Notes under the pieces: model-generated
Seen by the model: the letters and a program-made list of their open reading frames with translations, nothing else
The model's database searches: none
Told to the model about the DNA's origin: nothing
In this document: positions 18,422 through 22,187 of the stretch, in pieces
Layout of the letters: each line of letters begins with the position of its first letter
Numbering within the stretch: position 1 is the first letter of the stretch
Source: Marinosulfonomonas sp.
GTDB taxonomy: Bacteria; Pseudomonadota; Alphaproteobacteria; Rhodobacterales; Rhodobacteraceae
Direction: 5' to 3'
DNA: 22,187 nucleotides
NCBI GenBank assembly: GCA_015494385.1
Contig: WGBJ01000378.1
Location: forward strand, 1 to 22,187
Made by a program: the position numbers and the translations under genes

Positions 18422-19573
18422 ATGAAAACGATGAAAAAGACACTTACCTTAATGGCTGGGGTGGCTGCAGTTGCAGTTTCGGCAGCCATGGTCAACGCCG
18501 GGGAAATGGGTAAATACCCACCGCTGGCACCGCTGGGTGAACCCCCGATTCCGCTGGATAACAAACAGTCTGATGCCAAAGTCGAACTGGGCAAAATCCT
18601 GTTCTGGGATCCCCGTATCGGTGGTGACGCATCCACAGCATGTGTAACCTGCCACGAACCCGATCAGGGTTGGGCCTTTGGTGACTCGCTGTCGCGTGGT
18701 TATCCGGGCACCGTTCACTGGCGCAATTCGCAGTCCGTGATCAACACAGCCTATCTGGGCCAGTTGTTCTGGGCCGGTTCCGCCGCATCGCTTGAAAAGC
18801 AGGCACCAAGTGCTGCCAAAGGTGCGGTTGCCGGTAACGGTGAAAACGATGTGATGGAAACGCGCATGGCGTTCATTCCTGAATATCGCCGCCGGTTCAA
18901 AGAAGTATTCGGCACCGAGTATCCGCTGATTGGCGATGCATGGGCCGCGATTGCTGCTTTTGAACGCACCCTGATTGTGAACGACACACCCGTCGACAAA
19001 TATCTGGCCGGCGACACATCTGCACTGAACGAAGACCAGATTGCAGGTATGGAGCTGTTCAACGGCAAGGCCGGTTGTATCCAGTGCCACAACGGGGCGC
19101 AGGCCACGGATGAAAACTACTACAACCTGGGTGTTCCGCCCGCAGAGCGTTGGGAAGAAGACGGTCTTGCACAGGTCACTTTCCGTTACGAGCTGTATGC
19201 CAAAGGTGTGACGCAAGAGCTGTATCGTAAACTGAAGGACGATCCGGGCCTGTATTTCCGCACCAAAGAGATGGACCATATGGGCAAGTTCCGTACGCCA
19301 CCTCTGCGCTATACGCTGTATACGGCACCCTACATGCACAACGGTTCATTCTGGGATCTGCGCGAAGTTGTAGAGTTCTATAATGCCGGTGGTGGTGAAA
19401 ACGATTTCACCGATGGCACCATAGCCTCGACCAAATCCGAGCTGATCAAGCCTCTGGGCCTGACGGACGAGGAAATGGATCAGCTGGTTGCCTTCCTTGA
19501 GGCCTTCAGCGGCGACGAGCTGCGTGTCGATCCACCCGAATTGCCACCCTACGAAGCGCTGGCTTCCGAGTAA
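18422..19573 (+). CDS. idrP: Second dihaem cytochrome c peroxidase (MauG/CCP family), IdrP type
   Basis: ATG 18422 sits about seven bases after GGAG; a TTG at 18419 is too close to the ribosome site. The 383-residue product has a signal peptide ending near residue 26 (VNA-G). Haem sites are CVTCH 74-78 and CIQCH 219-223. The C-terminal GKFRTPPLRYTLYTAPYMHNG resembles the first peroxidase and holds the likely axial Met. The two are clear paralogues, yet differ near the electron-input haem: here the usual WDGRA is FWAGSA (116-121), so Asp and Arg are lost, while SLEKQ is kept. The first protein shows the opposite. It lies 15 bp after the first peroxidase and 23 bp before the Rieske gene. Its role is probably reduction of H2O2 or hypoiodous acid with electrons from periplasmic cytochromes. 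Confidence 0.88.
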   Translation: MKTMKKTLTLMAGVAAVAVSAAMVNAGEMGKYPPLAPLGEPPIPLDNKQSDAKVELGKILFWDPRIGGDASTACVTCHEPDQGWAFGDSLSRGYPGTVHWRNSQSVINTAYLGQLFWAGSAASLEKQAPSAAKGAVAGNGENDVMETRMAFIPEYRRRFKEVFGTEYPLIGDAWAAIAAFERTLIVNDTPVDKYLAGDTSALNEDQIAGMELFNGKAGCIQCHNGAQATDENYYNLGVPPAERWEEDGLAQVTFRYELYAKGVTQELYRKLKDDPGLYFRTKEMDHMGKFRTPPLRYTLYTAPYMHNGSFWDLREVVEFYNAGGGENDFTDGTIASTKSELIKPLGLTDEEMDQLVAFLEAFSGDELRVDPPELPPYEALASE

Positions 19574-19596
19574 GCCTTCAGGAGAGGATATTTAAT

Positions 19597-20178
19597 ATGT
19601 CACAAGAACTACAAAAACCGACCGGCGAGCGCCGCAAGGAGATTGCCAAAGAAGTCGGGCATAAATGCCTGGTTTCCCGCCGCAACTTCCTGATCAGCAC
19701 CGGTGTCACAACCACGATCATGATCACGATGAATCCGGGAACCCCGATGGCCGAAGAAGTGCCAGCGCAGATCACCGAATTCCCGCGTAAACTGATCGCG
19801 AAAATGTCGGAACTGGAATTGGATAAACCATTCGATTTCTCCTACCCCGATGAAGGCGAACATGCCGACTCGATGATCGTCAAAATGGGCGTGAAAGCGG
19901 GCGGCGGCATTGGGCCTGACGAAGATATCGTCGCGTTCAACTATGCCTGCACCCACCAGGGTGGTTCGCTTTACGACAGCTATAAACCCGATACGAAATC
20001 ACTGGGCGCCTGCCCGCTGCACCTGTCGACCTACGACTTGACGCGCCACGGCATCCTGATTTCCGGCCAGGCTTACCAAAGCCTTCCGCAGGTTCTGCTG
20101 GAACTCGATGGTGACGATATCTACGCCACCGGAATCTTCGGTCTGATTTTCGGCCGCAAAGAAAACCTGCACGGTTAA
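19597..20178 (+). CDS. idrB: Tat-exported Rieske [2Fe-2S] subunit, iodate reductase small subunit (AioB/IdrB family)
   Basis: The 193-residue protein has a twin-arginine signal SRRNFL (27-32), followed by a hydrophobic stretch and a cleavage region near MAEEVPA. The Rieske cluster motifs are Cys118-Thr-His120 and Cys139-Pro-Leu-His142. Size, Tat signal and position directly before an AioA-family gene match the small subunits AioB (arsenite oxidase) and IdrB (iodate reductase). The Tat signal would carry the folded complex with the molybdoenzyme, which has no signal of its own, into the periplasm. GGAGAGG lies nine bases before the ATG. With two dihaem peroxidases beside it, the IdrB assignment is more likely than AioB. 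Confidence 0.88.
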   Translation: MSQELQKPTGERRKEIAKEVGHKCLVSRRNFLISTGVTTTIMITMNPGTPMAEEVPAQITEFPRKLIAKMSELELDKPFDFSYPDEGEHADSMIVKMGVKAGGGIGPDEDIVAFNYACTHQGGSLYDSYKPDTKSLGACPLHLSTYDLTRHGILISGQAYQSLPQVLLELDGDDIYATGIFGLIFGRKENLHG

Positions 20179-20191
20179 GGAGAGGAAGAAC

Positions 20192-22187
20192 ATGTCAACT
20201 CCATATTACATCCCAGACGAGAACGTCCCTCTGCCCCCGGCAGATGCGGAAGTTATCACCACGGCCTGCGATTACTGCATCGTGGCCTGTGGCTACAAAG
20301 TCTACCGTTGGCCCGTTAAGGGCGGCAAAAACGGTGGTGCAATGGCTGCGGAAAACGCATTTGGCGAGGATTTCCCCGTTCAGGCGCTTGGCCCGTGGGT
20401 TGCCCCCAACCAGCACAACATCGTGCTGCATGATGGCGAACCGCACCACGTTGTGATCATCCCCGACAAAGACGCAGAAGCCGTAAACGTAAACGGTGAC
20501 TCGTCGCTTCGCGGTGGCTGTATTGCGCAGAAGTGCTACAATCCTGAAACACCGACACGCGATCGTCTGAAATCGCCAATGATGCGGATCTATGGTCTGC
20601 TTCAGCCGGTGACATGGGACTTTGCTTTGGATATCGCTGCCGAAATCGGCAAATACGTTATCGCCAAGCACGGCACCAACGCTTACGGTGTGAAAACCTA
20701 CAGCTACCAGTATATCGAAAACACATACGCAATCACCAAATATGCGTTGCGTTCGATCAATACTGCCAACTTTACGTTCCACGATACACCGTCCAACGTG
20801 TCTTCGACACCTGGTTTCCGTGATGCGGGCTTTGATAACTTTGGCGCTTCGTATCAGGACTGGAAAGATGCAGACACCCTGCTGATTTGCGGTACTGACC
20901 CCTACGAAACCAAAACCATCCTGTTCACACAGTGGATCATGCCGGCAATCCAGGGTGGCCAGAAAGCCATCTTCATGGTTCCGCGCAAAACCGCTGGTGT
21001 TGCCTTTGCCGAGCAAAATGGCGGCCTGTGGCTTGACGTGACACCCGGCACCGACTTGCTGGTTGTGAACGCCATTGCACGGATCATCGTTGAAAACGGC
21101 TGGCAGGACAAAGAGTGGATCGAGAAGTGGGTCAACGACAAGTGGGGTTCCAACTCGGGCTTCGGTCAGGGCACACGGAACACACCTTGGCAGTGGCGCA
21201 CCACATGGGGCAAATTCCAGACCAAAGGGTTCGAGGATTGGTCCAAGTGGCTGCTGGCCCAGGACGAGTTCAAACTGGATGCCGCTGCTGAAGTTTCCGG
21301 CGTAGACGCTGCGAAAATTCAAATGGCTGCCGAAATGATGGCCAAACCGAAAGATGACGGCACACGTCCGAAGACTTCGGTTATGATCGAAAAAGGCTTC
21401 TACTGGTCCAACAACACAGGTAATACACAGGCCATTTCGGCACTGGGTATCATCGTTGGCGCAGGCGGCCGTCCCGGTCAGATGATTGGTCGCGCCGGTG
21501 GTCACCAGCGTGGTGGTGTTGGTGGTGGCGGGTATCCCCGCAACAAATCGCCAATGAAACTGCCTGGTCGTCGCCGTCGGGCACTGGATACCGATACCTA
21601 CACAATGGCAGGCCACACACGCCTTGCCCACGTGATCGGGACCACATGGATCCAGTCGATGCTGGGCTCCCAGCAACTGTCGGCACGGTTCCATGAGCTG
21701 ACACGCGGCAACCCGCACCAGATCCAGTCGATCAACCGCGAGAAAATCCTTGAAACCCTCAAGGCACGCGTTGATAGTGGTGGCATGGTTGTGATCAATC
21801 AGGACATCTATCTGGTCGATCCGATCGGCAACCAGTTCGCAGATATTATCTTCCCTGCCGCAACCTGGGGCGAAGAAGACTTCCTGCGGGCCAATGGTGA
21901 ACGCCGCGTTCGTCTGTATCAGAAGTTCTATGATGCACCGGGCGAAGCGAAACCGGATTGGTGGATCATCTCGCAGCTTGCCAGAAAGATGGGCTTCGAG
22001 GGCTTTGACTGGGAAAACTCGAACGACGTTGCAGAAGAAGCAGCCAAGTTCACTCGCGGTAGCCGCAAAGACTTTAACATGGTCAAAGTGGCAGCGCATC
22101 GTGAAGGCAAAACCCTGCACGAGAAGTTCCGCGAAATGGGCACGAACGGCATCCAAGCGCCTGTGTACATGAACAACGATGGATCCC
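20192..22187 (+). CDS. idrA: Molybdopterin oxidoreductase, iodate reductase catalytic subunit (AioA/IdrA family), 3' end cut by window edge
   Basis: The frame is open from ATG 20192 to the right edge, giving 665 residues; perhaps a quarter or more of the protein is missing. AAGGAGAGG precedes the start by a few bases. The N-terminus has Cys26-x2-Cys29-x3-Cys33 and Ser104 in GDSSLRGG. The 71-residue step from the third Cys to Ser equals that of AioA (Cys28 to Ser99), where it binds a [3Fe-4S] cluster. There is no signal peptide, as expected for partner export by the Rieske Tat signal. R434-AGG-H438 matches the AioA substrate pair Arg419/His423, and H197 matches His195. However, the Glu203 position is Ser205, which argues against arsenite. 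With two dihaem peroxidases in the operon, iodate reductase is the best assignment. The AioA numbering is from memory. Confidence 0.85.
   Translation, partial: MSTPYYIPDENVPLPPADAEVITTACDYCIVACGYKVYRWPVKGGKNGGAMAAENAFGEDFPVQALGPWVAPNQHNIVLHDGEPHHVVIIPDKDAEAVNVNGDSSLRGGCIAQKCYNPETPTRDRLKSPMMRIYGLLQPVTWDFALDIAAEIGKYVIAKHGTNAYGVKTYSYQYIENTYAITKYALRSINTANFTFHDTPSNVSSTPGFRDAGFDNFGASYQDWKDADTLLICGTDPYETKTILFTQWIMPAIQGGQKAIFMVPRKTAGVAFAEQNGGLWLDVTPGTDLLVVNAIARIIVENGWQDKEWIEKWVNDKWGSNSGFGQGTRNTPWQWRTTWGKFQTKGFEDWSKWLLAQDEFKLDAAAEVSGVDAAKIQMAAEMMAKPKDDGTRPKTSVMIEKGFYWSNNTGNTQAISALGIIVGAGGRPGQMIGRAGGHQRGGVGGGGYPRNKSPMKLPGRRRRALDTDTYTMAGHTRLAHVIGTTWIQSMLGSQQLSARFHELTRGNPHQIQSINREKILETLKARVDSGGMVVINQDIYLVDPIGNQFADIIFPAATWGEEDFLRANGERRVRLYQKFYDAPGEAKPDWWIISQLARKMGFEGFDWENSNDVAEEAAKFTRGSRKDFNMVKVAAHREGKTLHEKFREMGTNGIQAPVYMNNDGS

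Noticed and set aside
20195..22156. 653-aa open frame on the minus strand
   Set aside because: It lies opposite the molybdoenzyme, whose plus-strand frame carries clear cofactor and cluster motifs. The long minus frame follows from codon bias.
20192..22187. Arsenite oxidase (AioA) as the final call
   Set aside because: The family is shared, but the Glu203 position is Ser, no aioXSR or ars genes are seen, and two dihaem peroxidases are in the operon, as in idr clusters.

Overview
The window looks like chromosomal DNA from an alphaproteobacterium, most likely a Rhodobacterales/Roseobacter-type marine bacterium. This rests on protein style, moderately high G+C, an FNR-type regulator and TTGAT-N4-ATCAA sites. 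It is inference, because no rRNA or other phylogenetic marker is present. I saw no tRNA, insertion sequence, CRISPR array or origin.

Left part (1-9048), all on the minus strand: the start of a malonyl-CoA synthetase-like ligase (cut by the window edge), a copper-exporting P1B ATPase (CopA) with a MerR/CueR-like promoter, a LacI-family repressor with a nearby palindromic operator, and a two-gene RND efflux operon (periplasmic adaptor plus 1070-aa pump). An inverted repeat of the form ATTC-N8-GAAT overlaps the efflux promoter.

Middle (9243-10998), minus strand: an FNR-type oxygen sensor with four cluster cysteines, whose 3' end overlaps a ferrochelatase gene (hemH). This pairs anaerobic regulation with haem synthesis.

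Right part (11221-22187), all on the plus strand, is a respiratory cluster in two blocks. Block 1: a 100-aa membrane-anchored protein, two micro-proteins (41 and 42 aa) with one membrane span each, a CydA-like membrane cytochrome b without CydB, a trihaem cytochrome c with a tandem-duplicated domain, and a large membrane-anchored trihaem cytochrome c carrying an ethylbenzene-dehydrogenase-type haem-binding domain. Block 2: two dihaem cytochrome c peroxidase (MauG/CCP) proteins, a Tat-exported Rieske protein and an AioA-family molybdopterin oxidoreductase cut by the right edge. The parts of block 2 are those of the iodate reductase idrABP1P2, here in the order P-P-B-A. An active-site comparison also favours IdrA over arsenite oxidase.

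A perfect FNR box stands before each part: TTGATGGCCATCAA ahead of the micro-protein/CydA-like genes and TTGATGGCTATCAA ahead of the peroxidase genes. The FNR regulator has the E-x-x-S-R recognition residues expected to read this half-site. My model is an anaerobically induced iodate-respiration module. The CydA-like protein would oxidise quinol and pass electrons through the multihaem cytochromes to IdrB/IdrA, while the peroxidases remove reactive products. The CydB-less quinol-to-cytochrome branch is the part I consider potentially undescribed.
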